Assembly (NCBI GenBank): GCA_026214975.1
Contig: CM047805.1
Location: 64,588,170 to 64,652,169 of the forward strand
Source of the DNA: Gentiana macrophylla
Taxonomy: Eukaryota > Streptophyta > Magnoliopsida > Gentianales > Gentianaceae
DNA: 64,000 nt
Reading direction: 5' to 3'
Below are positions 46,114 to 57,648 of this stretch, one piece after another. The notes beneath the pieces were generated by a model that was not told the origin of the DNA, searched no databases, and saw nothing but the letters and a program-made list of their open reading frames with translations. Each line of letters opens with the position of its first letter. The first letter of the stretch is position 1. A program made the translations under genes and the position numbers.

Positions 46114-49100
46114 TATCTTCCCCCTAAGCATTGCCTTGTCCTCAAGGCAATGGAAACTCTGGAAAATCTGCTTGAATCTTGGTGGCATCTTCCCATGTAG
46201 CTTGTTCTTCATTCACATTTACCCATTTCATCCTCCATTGCACAACATGAGCATTCCCCCTTTTGATTGTTCAGATATTCAGAATCTTCTTAGGATAAAC
46301 AACCAGTTGGCCTTCAGCAGTAATGATGGGAGGCGAGGAAGCCACTATTTCATTGATACCCTTATACCTTTTGAGCATTGAAACATGAAAAACATGGTGG
46401 ATCTGTGAATTAGCTGGCGGCTGCAATTTGTAGGCTACTGGATTCACCGTTTCAACAATCTAATATGGGCCAAAATACCTTGCTGCTAGTTTCATATGCC
46501 TTCTATGAACCACAGGCTGTTGCCTATAAGGTTGCAGTTTTAGGAAAATCTAGTCACCCACAGAATACTCCTTATCCTTAATTCTCATGTCAGCAAAATA
46601 TTTCATTATACTCTCTACATAAACCAACTGGTCTCTTAGCTCCCTGGCAATGATATGTTTATTCTTCAAGAACTCTTCAATGGTGGGAAACTGTTTAGCC
46701 TCAAACTGCCTATGGGTTAGAAGTTGGCATGTACCCATAGAGTGCCTCAAATGGTGTCATATTTAAGGAGGTATGGAAATTACTGTTATACCAAAATTCT
46801 GCTAGGGTTAGCCACATGCTTTATTGCTTGGGTCTCATAAAACACATGCACCGAGGTAAAGCTCCAAGCACCGATTCACTCTTTCAGATCGCCCATCGAT
46901 TGTGGATGATAGGCAAAGTGGAAAGTGACAATTTAACCTCTCGCGTGCTCTCATGAGTTGTTTCCAAAAGGTACCGGTGAAGATTTTGTCTATGTCTGAT
47001 ACTATGTCCTGTGGTAATCCATGGTATTTGTAGATATTGTGGAAGAAAAACTCTACCACATCCCCTGCTCCATAGTTGCTTGGTAAGGCAATGAGGTGGA
47101 TGTGACTTGGTCATCCTGTCAACCCACAACCATAATAATGAGACTTCCCATATAAGTTAAGTAAACCTTCAATAAAGTGCATACTAATCCCTTGCCATGC
47201 TTGGGTAGGGATCAGTAGAGGTTTGAGAAGTCCAGGATATAATTCATGTGTATCTTTGCATTGTTGGCATGTGATACAAGAGTTAACCATTTTTCTATAC
47301 ATCACCTCTCATCCCTGGCCAGACAAACAGGTTACTGATCCTTTTGTAGCTGCCATTGATACCCGAGTGTCCTCCAATAGGTACCATGTGTAACTGATGC
47401 AAGATTCAGCTCCTCAAATCCCCACTTTGCCTAATGCAGATCTTCCCTTTAAACTTTAAAACCCCTTATGGAACAGAAAAGCCAGGAATAGAATGAGGAT
47501 CCACCAGTAATGCACTTATCTTGTCTACTGCCCTTTGATCCCCTACATAACTTTCTATTACCTACTCTATCCAAGATGGCACCACAATGGTAATAGCCCA
47601 TGAACTACCCTCAATGTGTGGCTGTCTGGACAAGGCATCTACAACTATGTTATCTCTCCCCTTCTTATACTCAATGGTAAAATCCATTCCCAACAATTTG
47701 GACACCCCATTCTGCTGTAATGTGGTAGTGCCCTTTTGGTCTAATAAATATTTGAGGCTCTATTGGTTTGTCCTGATCACAAACTGCATGCCTTGAAGAT
47801 AGTGCTTCCATTCACTCATAGCTAGGATTACCCCAAAAAGTTCTTTTTCATATATTGACAGACCTAGTTCTTTGGTGTTAAAGGCCTTACTGAGATATGC
47901 AATTGGCCTTCCCTGCTGTTGGAGTACAAATCCAATTCCTCTAATGCAGGCATCAGTCTCTACACAAAAATAAAGAGAGAATTTTGGTAGAGTTAGAATT
48001 GGAGACCCATACAAACTCCTTTTGAGCTCCTCAAAGGTTGTACTAGCTTCTGGATTCCACTAGAAACAGTCATTTTTCAGCAAATCATTCAAAGGCTTAG
48101 CAATGGTTCCATATCCTTTTATAAATCTTCTGTAAAAACCTGTCAAACCAAGGAACCCCCTCAAAGCAGTGATATCAACTGGAATAGGCCATTCTTGTAC
48201 TGCTATAATCTTCCCTTCATCTGCCTGCACCACCCCATTCTGTATTATGTGGCCACAATACTCTATCTGGTTTTGAGCAAAGTAGCATTTGATGGGCTTG
48301 GCATAATATTTGTGCTCCTTAAGAAGATCTAGGACCAGCCTTAAATGTTGCTCATGTGAAACCAAATTTGGGCTGTATATCAAGATGTCATAAAAAAAGA
48401 CCTATACAAACTTTTTGAGGTAAGGTTGAAGCGAAGTATTTATAGCCTTCTGAAAGGTAGCAAGAGCATTGGTTAAACCAAATGGCATAACCCTGAATTC
48501 ATAGTGGACACTGTGTGTAACAAATGCTGTTTTGTGCACATCCTCCTCTTTCATTCTGATCTGGTGGAATCTAGATATCAGATCTAATTAATATTGTGAA
48601 CCACTCTGCACTTCCCAACTCATCCAGCAGATCATCAATTATAAGTATAAGATATCTATCCTTGATAGTCAGGTCATTTAGCCTCCTATAATCAATGCTT
48701 ATTCTCCAGGTCCCATCATTTTTTCTCACCAGAAGCATAGGAGAGGCATAAGGGTTGTCACTATTCTGAATGATGTTCTGTTGCAGCATTTTTTCAATCA
48801 ACTTTTCAACCTCCTCCTTCTGGTGGTGTAGTATCTATAAGGTCTCTGTTTGAAAGGTTCAACTCCCTCTTTCAATTTTCTTCTATGCTCCAATGATCTT
48901 TGAGGTGGCAACTCAGCTGGTTCTTCAAAAATAGATCGGTACTCTTTGACTAGTGCTTGTATCTCCCAAGGAATCTCACCAGCATGTGATATCTCAGTAG
49001 CCTCAATCCTGTTTATACAGCCAAACAATCCACAGGCTCCTTTCTTAAAGTGCTTTTTAAAACTGCTACAACTGATTAGTTTCAATTGTGCCATGTTAGT

Positions 49101-49660
49101 GTGACCTTGCAAAACCACTTCAGTACCTTCCTTTTTGAAGGAAATTTGCATTTTTGTCAAAATCTAGTGTCATTGGGCCATGTCTCCTCATCCAATCAAC
49201 CCCTAAGACCATATCACACCCTCCCAACATTATTAGTCCGACATCATGTTGAAACTCGTGATCCCTGCATAGTCCAGGGAAGATTAGGACATATTAGGTC
49301 ACTGACTATCTTTGTACCATCTACAATTGTCACCACCATGGGTTATGTGGCCTCAATAATGCAATTCAGCTCCCTGGCCATAGATATATCTAGGAAAGTG
49401 AGTGAGCTACCACTATCAATTAAAATGTTGATGGATTCCTCTTCAACAGGCCCTGAATTCTGATAGTGTTAGAAGTGAGTTGTCCAGTCATAGAACTAAA
49501 GGACAATTGGGAGTTCTCCCCAGGGTCTTCAGCAGTTATTCTAGATAGAGTGGGATCTAATTCAGGTACAATTTCACCATAAACTTCCTCATCATCTACC
49601 AATATAAAGTGTAGTTGTTGGTTTTTGCATTTGTGTCTAGGAAAATACTTCTCAACACAT
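46114..49660 (-). pseudogene. Chromovirus pol remnant
   Basis: From right to left: gag zinc knuckle region (KYFPRHKCKNQQLHFILVDD, about 49620); protease with ILIDSGSSLTFLD (about 49413); reverse transcriptase (NPYASPMLLVRKNDGTWRIS, about 48710, and GFLGLTGFYRRFIKGYG, about 48130); RNase H (ETDACIRGIGFVLQQQG, about 47940); integrase (SCITCQQCK, about 47265; VSDIDKIFTGTFWKQL, about 47010; DGRSERVNRCLELYL, about 46870); chromodomain (QWRMKWVNVNEEQATWED, about 46200). Frameshifts and stops are frequent. Two catalytic aspartates are replaced: the reverse transcriptase box reads FFYDILIYS and the first integrase Asp position reads ISMHFIEGL. Confidence 0.88.
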
Positions 49661-50075
49661 CAAAAATAGAGGCCCTTATTCTTTTTGTCTTGTAATTGAT
49701 TTGGGGTTATGACCTTTGATGATTGGGTGGTAGCAACCTCTTTACCTCTGCCGATCTATTTGCTGGGAAAAAGGGAGAACGTGGAACTAACTCCCCCAGA
49801 TTGCTCCTGTGTACTCTTGCCAGTCCTTTTTTGTTTGATCATAAAATTTCCAACCATGGATTCATGAGCCCTAGTCACTATCAGGGCCTTTTCAAGAGTT
49901 GGTGGATAATGAATCCTCACCATTCCCTTGATTTGTTCAGCCAATCCTTCAATAAAACAATCAACAAAAATCTCCTCAGAAAAAACCGGATTTTGTTGTG
50001 AAACATAGATCATGAGCTTCTCAAACTTCCTTTGATACTCCTCCACTGTTCTAGTTTGTTTAAGGTCACGAAACT
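49661..50075 (-). pseudogene. Chromovirus gag, 3' part
   Basis: 49756-50046 encodes EEYQRKFEKLMIYVSQQNPV, FVDCFIEGLAEQIKGMV and ALIVTRAHE, the C-terminal half of the Ty3 retrotransposon gag domain. It is interrupted at 50075 by the copia insertion. Confidence 0.85.
50071..50075. repeat. Target-site duplication of the nested copia element (left)
   Basis: AAACT here and at 55180-55184. Confidence 0.88.
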
Positions 50076-50471
50076 TGTTAGAAAAGACACCGACTCACTT
50101 TATCTACAATAGCCTAGAATTTTCTACGTTATTCAAGGTGGCAATTATTTAGCTTCTATTTTCTAGAATAATATAGGCTAGAAAAGTCTAGTGGAGTCTA
50201 CACAAATATCATAGGTTCATTTTGTGTAGAAACATCTAGCCACAACAGGTATTAGAATTCTCCACTTAGCCGACATGGACAGCTATATATATAGGAGTCC
50301 TTTGGTGTCCCATTTGTAACCAAGCAAAATCCAAGCTTTTGTATTCAACTTCTTTTCAATTAAAAAGGCTTTGCATTTGTCCCACTTCTTGATATAAAAA
50401 TATATTTAATTACTCCAAAGCTTTGAAGCTTATCAAAGTCTACTATTGGTGTACGCCTTGCAACCACAACA
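50076..50471 (+). repeat. Copia 5' LTR
   Basis: TGTTAGAAAAGACACCG ... CAACCACAACA. TATATATATAGG at about 50286 is a possible TATA region. Confidence 0.95.
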
Positions 50472-50473
50472 AG

Positions 50474-50486
50474 TGGTATCAGAGCC
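50474..50486 (+). other. Copia primer binding site
   Basis: TGGTATCAGAGCC, complementary to the 3' end of plant initiator Met tRNA, two bases after the LTR. Confidence 0.93.
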
Positions 50487-50699
50487 TTGTCGATCGGGCG
50501 TAGTTTTTTTTGTGGTGGTGATATTTGGTCGGGGACCAACGACGTCGTCACTCTTCCGGAGTAAAAGTTCGGAGGATATTATTCACCGTTTGTGAAGAAT
50601 CAATCAAGGATTCTTATTCGTGCGTGATCCGAGACCTGGAGTCGATTGGTCTGGGGCCTAGCTTACTTAGTGTTTGTGGTGCAACAAAACTAAGTCACG

Positions 50700-53600
50700 A
50701 TGGCGGATTTTTCGGTGAGTAATATTAAAAAATTAAATAATCATAATTATAGCACATGGCAATCGTGTATGGTGTCCTACCTGGAGAGCCAAGATTTATT
50801 GGAGTATGTCATCGGAAGTGACGCAGCGCCGCCCGCTTCAACAGATGCAACGGTCTTGCGTAAATGGAAGGTGAAAGCCGCGAAAGCCATGTTTGCTATA
50901 AAGACATCGATCGAAGATGAGATGATGGAACATATCCGGAGAGCCACCACGCCGAAGGAAGCATGTGACACTTTGGCTAGTCGTTTTTCGAGGAAGAACA
51001 TTTCACGCCTGCAAATATTGGAGAATGAGTTGATGTCGCTCACCTAGGGAAATCTATCAATCAGAGATTATTTCACCGAGGTAAAATCTCCGTGTTATGA
51101 GATTTCCGAATTAGATCCGGAGTCCAAAATTGGTGAGGCTGGGATGAGAAGAATATTGATACACGGTTTAAAACCCGAGTATCGGAGTTTCACAACAGCG
51201 ATACAAGGTTGGGCCACACAACCAACCATTGATGAGCTAGAAAATTTATTAGCCGACCAGGAGTCGCTGGCTAAGCAGTTGGCAGGCGTACTTATAAAGT
51301 CAGAAGAAGAGGCGTTGTATGCAAGTCAAGCAAGAGGAAAATAAAATAGATATTACAATAAGGGATTCAAAAGACAATATGATGGAAAACAACAAAAGGA
51401 CGAATGACGGAGTTACCAAAGAGGGGGAGCTGAAAAGAAGAGACATGATAATGAGAAAAGTAATGATAGACCTCAAGGAGTAGACAATCGCTTTCACAAG
51501 CAACAAAATGCTTCAATTGTGGCAGAAAAGGACATTTCGCAAGAGATTGCAGATTCATGAAGGAACAATTCGAAGGAAACGCTGCCACTTCGGATACCAG
51601 AGATGACCAAAGTGAAACATAGTGGGATGTTCAAACATTTTTCTCAGGGTTGAAGTCCGAGCAAGAAAATATTGCACTACTATGGAGAAAGAACAAGTCC
51701 AAGTAAGTTTTGCGAAAGAACTATGATAAGTGATATTGGGCGTGGTAACTTTCACAATCTGTGGATCGTTGACTCAGGAGCTGGCAATCATATGACCGGT
51801 GATAAAGATAGACTTTAAAGAATAACTGAATACAAAGGTGGTCGTGTTGTCGTAATGGCGGATAACACAAAGCTTCCAATTAGATACATTGGAGAATAGT
51901 GATCACGCCAAGATCAAATTCTTAGCTAGTGATACTGCAAAACGTGATGCACGTAGACGGGATGAAGAAAAATCTCTTGCCAGTATCACAGCTCACAGAG
52001 TCAGGTAATTATGTATTGTTCAGTCCACAAGGTGTGAAGGTTTATCGTGATCTTAAAGTTGTTGGGACTCCAATCCTGGAAGGTGGAAAGAAGGAGTCAG
52101 TATATATACCGATTGCTGAAACAACATATGTATAGAAGACTAGGAAAAATGACACAGCTGATCTATGGCATTCACGTCTGGGACATGTCAGTTATAAGAG
52201 ACTTAAGGTCATGATGAAAGAGTCTAGGCTCAAAGGACTTCCTAAGTTGGAATTTCGGGAAGACACGGTTTGCGCCGGATGCCAATATGGAAAAGCGCAT
52301 CAGCTCCCATATAAGGAGTCAAAATACCGAGCAAAGGATCCGCTCGAGTTGATTCATTCAGATGTTTTTGGACCATTAAAGAAACAGTCAATTGGAGGAG
52401 CAAAGTATATGATCACCTTCATTGACGATTTCTCAAGATATACGTGGGTGGATTTCATGAAGGAGAAATCCCAAGCTTTGGAGAAATTCAAGGAATTCAA
52501 ATGTAAAGTCGAAGCAGAATCTCCGGAGAGAGTCTGTTGTCTCCGCACAGATAATTGAGGTGAGTATACATCCATCGAGTTCTTGGAATATCTAAAGCAA
52601 AATAATATTCACCGGTAGTTGACTTGTCCGAGAACGCCGCAACAAAACGGTGTTGCTGAAAGAAAGAATCGAATTTTAGCTGAGACATATCGGAGTATGA
52701 TACATGCAAAGAATGTCCCAACCCATTTTTTAAAGCGTAATGCATGAAGAATGCAGCCCACGTGATCAATCGTTACCACAAGCAAAGCTTGGATTCATCT
52801 CATCAGATCGTAAACTTAAAAGAGAAAGACCAAGCTGTAAGACATTTCAAAGTATTTGGTCAGTATGCATTACGTATTCGTCCCCGGATGAGCTACGAAG
52901 AAAATTTGACAAGAAAGCAATCATATGCATATTCTTGGGATAACGATGAGGAAAGAAAAGGATGGAAGTGTTGTGACCCAAGAATGAATCGATGTATGGT
53001 GTCAAGAAATGTTGTATTCGATGAAGCATCTTCTTGGTGGTCAACTCAAGATGAGGAGCTTCCTGATTCACCTATTCTAGAAGAGATAATAAGAGAAAAT
53101 ACTGGAGAAGAGTTATGCACTCTAAAAGTGAATGATGATGGTCAAGGGAAATCGGCAGCAACTCAAGAGATGGAATATAGCAGTATCGAAAGTCCAACAC
53201 CGGAGATAGAGGAAGTTGATCATCATGAACAACAACTTAGGAGATCATCTCGTTGGAGGAAACCAAATCCTAAGTATGCTAACATTGCGATGGTTGATGA
53301 TACTGCAACTATGGAGCCTTCAAGCTATGAGGAGGCATCTAAAAAGGGTGAATGGATCTAGGCGATGAAAGAGGAAATTCAAGCGCTTAAGCAAAACCAG
53401 ACTTAGGAACTTATTCCTCTTCCGGAAGGAGTAAAACCAATATCATGCAAATGGGTTTACAAGGTGAAAACACGACAAGACGGATCCATAGAAAGATATA
53501 AGGCTCGATTAGTTGCTCGAGGTTTCTCACAACAATATGGCTTAGACTATGATGAGACATTTAGCCCGGTGGCGAAGATAACTACAGTACGAGTTTTACT

Positions 53601-54750
53601 GGCACTAGCAGCTAGTAAGTCTTGGAAACTATGGCAGATGGATGTGAAGAACGCCTTCCTACATGGCGAGATCGATCGAGACATATACATGGAACAACCA
53701 AAAGGCTTCGAGAGTACGACTAATCCTAAATACGTGTGCAAGTTAAGAAAGGCGTTATATGGATTGAAACAGGCGCCAAGGGCTTGGTACAGAAAAATTG
53801 CAGAGTTCTTGACTCATAGTGGATTCTCTATGGCTCCGTCCGACTCAAGTTTGTTCATCAAGCGTCAAAATAACAAATTAACATTCGTGTTGGTATATGT
53901 TGATGATCTCATCATTACTGGAGATGATGACAATGAAGTTCAACAAGTCAAGAGGAACTTATCAGTCCGGTTTCAAATGAAAGAACTTGGAGAGCTTAAG
54001 CACTTTCTTGGACTTGAAGTCGAGTACACTACAGATGGGTTGTTCCTTTGCCAACACAAGTATGTTAAGGATCTGTTAAAGAAGTCTGGAATGATAGACT
54101 GCAAGCCTTCTCCAACACTAATTGATGTTAACAAGACCAGACATTTCCTTTGCAGTTAGCGTCGCAAGCAGATTTATGCAAAGTCCAAGAAAGCCACATT
54201 GGCAGTTAGTTCAGAAAATTATGAGGCACGTCAAAGGAACTTATGTCTACGGTATTTTCTACCAGAAATGAGTGCCATGTAGACTCGTTGGATACTGTGA
54301 CTCTGATTATGCTGGGGATCATGACACTCTCCGATCAACTACCGGTTACGTGTTCAAACCTTGGTTGCGAGTAATATCTTGGTGTAGAAAAAGACAACCT
54401 ACTGTATCTCTATCAACTACCGAGGCAGAGTACCGGGCAGCCGCTGTAGCAGCTCAAGAAGTCACTTGGCTTGTGTAGTTATTAGAGACTTACATAAGCC
54501 AGTTGACTACCCAGTGGATTTACATTGCGACAATATATCATCACTACAACTAGCAGAGAATCCAGTATTTCATGCAAGGACCAAGCACATTAAAGTGCAT
54601 TACCATTTTATTTGCGAAGGGTTCTTCAAGAAGAGATACAAATGATTCATGTACAGACCGAAAATCAGTTAACAAACATCTTTACCAAAGGTCTAGCGGA
54701 AACAAGCTCGAAGAATTTAGAATTGCGCTGGGGATGCTTGCCAAATCATC
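50700..54750 (+). pseudogene. Copia gag-pol polyprotein, multiply interrupted
   Basis: Starts at ATG 50700 with MADFSVSNIKKLNNHNYSTW, a copia gag domain, to a stop at 51045. Gag continues in 51144-51344. A zinc knuckle (CFNCGRKGHFARDC) lies near 51510 and a protease motif (WIVDSGAGNHMTG) near 51765. Integrase spans about 52140-52740 ([44 protein letters not shown]). Reverse transcriptase spans 53400-54160 ([42 protein letters not shown]). RNase H spans about 54270-54600 ([33 protein letters not shown]). Catalytic motifs are recognisable, but at least eight stops or shifts break the frame. Confidence 0.92.
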
Positions 54751-54779
54751 ACTGAAAGAAAGTAGTCTGTGAGGGGGAG

Positions 54780-55179
54780 TGTTAGAAAAGACACCGACTC
54801 ACTTTATCTACAATAGCCTAGAATTCTCTACGTTATTCAAGGTGGAAACTATTTAGCTTCTATTTTCAAGAATAATATAGGCTAGAAGAGTCTAGTGGAG
54901 TCTACACAAATATCATAGGTTCACTTTGTGTAGAAACATCTAGCCACAACAGGTACTAGAATTCTCCACTTAGCCGACATGGACAGCTATATATGTAGGA
55001 GTCCTTTGGTGTCCTATTTGTAACCAAGCAAAATCCAATCTTTTGTATTCAACTTCTTTCCAATTAAAAAGGCTTTGCATTTTTAGTGTCCCACTTCTTG
55101 ATATAAAAATATATTTAATTACTAAAAGCTTTGAAGCTTATCAAAGTCTACTATTGGTGTACGCCTTGCAACCACAACA
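54780..55179 (+). repeat. Copia 3' LTR
   Basis: Directly follows the polypurine tract GTGAGGGGGAG (54769-54779). Confidence 0.95.
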
Positions 55180-55184
55180 AAACT

Positions 55185-55242
55185 CCCCAACGAGATCACT
55201 CAACACCTGTATTGTAAATCTGCTACATAAGGTTGCACTGAA
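55185..55242 (-). pseudogene. Chromovirus gag fragment between copia and TRIM
   Basis: 58 bp of host-element gag left between the two insertions, ending in the TRIM target duplication CTGAA (55238-55242). Confidence 0.6.
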
Positions 55243-55737
55243 TGTTAAAGATCAAGCGCTTACCAGTTCTCCTAAAAGCTATAGCTGTTAAGGAAGGCGC
55301 TACTATATTTCTTATATCAACACTCCCCCTCAAGTGTGGGCCTATAACAAGGCTAAGCCAATTAGGCAGCCGGAGCAAACTAGGCTCCAATAACAAAGAG
55401 GCCCAACACATGCATCACGTGCACAATATAAATGGGGGAAATAATAATGTTTAAGAGTGTAGGCAATCTGTCCCAACACCCCCCCTCAAGTGTTGGCAAT
55501 CTGTTCAACACTTGCACAATTTTTTTTTTTCAAGAGTGTGGGCAATCTACCCAACACCCTCCTCAAGTGTGGGCAATCTCTCCCAACACTTGCACAATTT
55601 TTTTTTTAATAATGTTTCAACCAGGGTTCGATCTCATGACCTCTGGCTCTGCTACCATGTTAAAGATCAAGCGCTTACCAGTTCTCCTAAAAGCTATAGC
55701 TGTTAAGGAAGGCGCTACTATATTTCTTATATCAACA
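55243..55737 (-). mobile_element. TRIM (terminal-repeat retrotransposon in miniature)
   Basis: 495 bp with identical 80-bp direct terminal repeats (55243-55322 and 55658-55737; TGTTAAAG ... ATCAACA) and a CTGAA target duplication (55238-55242 and 55738-55742). On the minus strand the primer site TGGTAGCAGAGCC (one mismatch to the initiator Met form) lies directly inside the right repeat, and a polypurine tract (TGAGGGGGAG) directly before the left one, so the element runs leftward. It encodes nothing and would depend on proteins from other elements. The interior has tandem CAAGTGTGGGCAATCT units. Confidence 0.95.
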
Positions 55738-55742
55738 CTGAA

Positions 55743-56240
55743 CATTGGCCAATCAATTATGGGATGCCTAAGTTTCCAGCCCCCATACCATAGATCTGTA
55801 GCTCCACGCAAATAGATAACAACGATCCGAACCTTTTGAGATTCTAAGGTTTCATTCACTATAAAGTACTCCTCACATTTCCTCACCCACTCTTGAGGAC
55901 CGGTTCCATCAAAATGGGGTAAATCCGAGATGGGTAGCTTAGGATTCCCTCATTCCTAACATGCATGATTCATACATCTCATTTCATGGGTAGTAGGAAG
56001 GGAAGCAAGAGATGAGAGGACTTGGATTTCTTAGAATTTGATTTTCTTACCTCTTTTGAAAGATTAGCCATCATCGGCATCAATTCATCAAGCGTTTAGT
56101 GGCTTCATCCTTGAATTTCTTTGAGTGAATCGACCAAGTTCGAAGCTCGTCGATGCTCATGTTTCATTGCTTTCATTGTTCTCTTCGCCGACAATTTTGA
56201 TCGTGTTCCGTTGGCCATACTCATCACAGTCGGAGAAACG
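55743..56240 (-). pseudogene. Chromovirus gag, 5' part
   Basis: The minus strand encodes RKCEEYFIVNETLESQKVRI and YLRGATDLWYGGWK (about 55770-55890), the start of the Ty3 gag domain. It is truncated at the left by the TRIM. The leader to the right (to 56240) is decayed. Confidence 0.82.
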
Positions 56241-56257
56241 CTTTATCCGATACTAAA

Positions 56258-56570
56258 TGTCGTATAATGGGAGTTAAACTAAGGAAATACTGATGAATTA
56301 ACGATAAAATTGGGAAAGAACAGAACGAGAATTGGAGAGAAATCAAAAAGAGAGCTTTAAGAGAGAGGAAACATAAGTTTATTACATTCAACATGCCTCT
56401 GCAAAATCCGTTTACACGCCCCTTATACCACCATTTCACTAAACGACAAACATGCTAGGTAACAACTTATACTGACATCACTTTTTAGTTAGCTGATGTC
56501 ATAATACGCCAAAACATAAATTCAAAAAAAAAAAAAAAAAGAAATTAATTAAATTTTGATTGTTAAAAGG
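56258..56570 (-). repeat. Chromovirus LTR, right (5' LTR of the element)
   Basis: Matches the left LTR from TGTCGTATAATGGGA to about TTAAAAGGAAT, with a 17-bp poly-A in place of the A-rich stretch. The inner flank on the minus strand, AGTATCGGATA, may be a decayed initiator-Met primer site. The right boundary is approximate. Confidence 0.7.
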
Positions 56571-56697
56571 AATAACTCCCGATTCTTGGACCAACTTAAC
56601 TCTTATAGAAACATCATGACAGTAAAGTACAACGAATCAATGTTAGAGGAAAATTGTTATCATTGCATGTTGAAAATCATTCTTGACAGTTCAAACA

Positions 56698-57352
56698 AAG
56701 TTGTTAGTTTAAGGGCAAGGCAATGCATCAGCTTCAAGGTGGAGCAAGGTGATGATTTGAATTAAGCAACCGTTTTTTCCACTTAGGCGCCACTTTTTTG
56801 CGAGGCGAGACGCGACGACGCGTGGCTTAAGCAGCATTTGCATTTTTCTTTCCAGCATAAAATATACTATGTTTTTACCTATTTACCTAATCCAACTTCA
56901 ACCGATTGATTTATAACAGGGTTGCTTTCCTTCTCTTCTTGTCCCTCGCCCTTCTTCTCTTTTTCACCAATTCTATCTTTCTTATATACGTGTTCAATAA
57001 TCAGATCCTATATATTGTATGCATGAACTATTTTATATATTTCTACTATAAGTCTATAACAATTAACAACTTCCTGTCTACGACTCTGTCTCATAATCAT
57101 TCTAACTATGTGATGATTTGATTGTATTATTGCCTTGTACTTGTGGCTTTGATGTTTTAACGGTTGACTTGAGTGTTTTATTAATCTAATGCAGCGTTTG
57201 ATATGATTTAGTACTTTTCAAGCTGCTTTTTGTACAAAATAGCATATTTCCTGAATTGTGTCGCCTATAATAATTAAGCGGTGCTTTTTTGGCGCTTAAG
57301 CGTTCAGGTGCTAAAGCGCCCACCGTTGCTTCGCTGTCGCCTTAACAACTAT
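56698..57352. mobile_element. Possible MITE with AAGGCG-type ends
   Basis: The left end (TTGTTAGTTTAAGGGCAAGGCAA) and the inverted right end (TTGTTAAGGCGACAGCGAAGCAA) are similar. Inner edges carry AGGCGCCACTTTTTTGCG and its near-complement GTGCTTTTTTGGCGCTTAAGC. Such AAGCG/GGCGC-edged repeats are common dispersed plant sequences. The interior is AT-rich and non-coding. Confidence 0.45.
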
Positions 57353-57648
57353 GGGTTCAGATTGCAGCAATTAAGATAGCTGTTAATGTATTGGGATTTA
57401 TTCATATCCGTGGAATTTTAACACATATGTTTATCTAAATTAGTGACGCCTAATTATTGCGCATTGGAGTACATATTGAACTATTTTGGACTTAACGGAC
57501 TTGCCTTGCATTGATTTAGTATCCTTGTTGTTCACATCCTGGTACAGATACATTTCTTTCCAAACTTGAGTTAAATTTCTTTAGTTGTGCTGGGAAATTG
57601 TATCAGGTTTTTCCAGCCTTGTTGTATGATTCTTTTCTCCTTGTGTAG

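Larger units (their letters stand above)
50076..55179 (+). mobile_element. Ty1/copia element nested in chromovirus gag
   Basis: A complete 5.1-kb structure: LTRs 50076-50471 and 54780-55179 (TGTTAG...ACAACA), AAACT target duplication, primer site complementary to initiator Met tRNA and a polypurine tract. By eye the LTRs differ by about a dozen substitutions and two small indels. Gag, protease, integrase, reverse transcriptase and RNase H segments follow in copia order on the plus strand, opposite to the host element. The polyprotein is cut by many stops. Confidence 0.95.
45807..56570 (-). mobile_element. Old Ty3 chromovirus carrying two nested elements
   Basis: The two ends share a diverged repeat of about 307 bp starting TGTCGT(G/A)(C/T)AATGGGA, at 45807-46113 and 56258 to about 56570. 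Between them on the minus strand lie gag, a protease with DSG, reverse transcriptase, RNase H, integrase and a C-terminal chromodomain. Short LTRs plus a chromodomain suggest a chromovirus, perhaps Reina-like. Gag is split by a Ty1/copia element (50076-55179) and a TRIM (55243-55737). No target duplication was recognised, and the LTRs differ widely, so the insertion is old. Confidence 0.85.
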
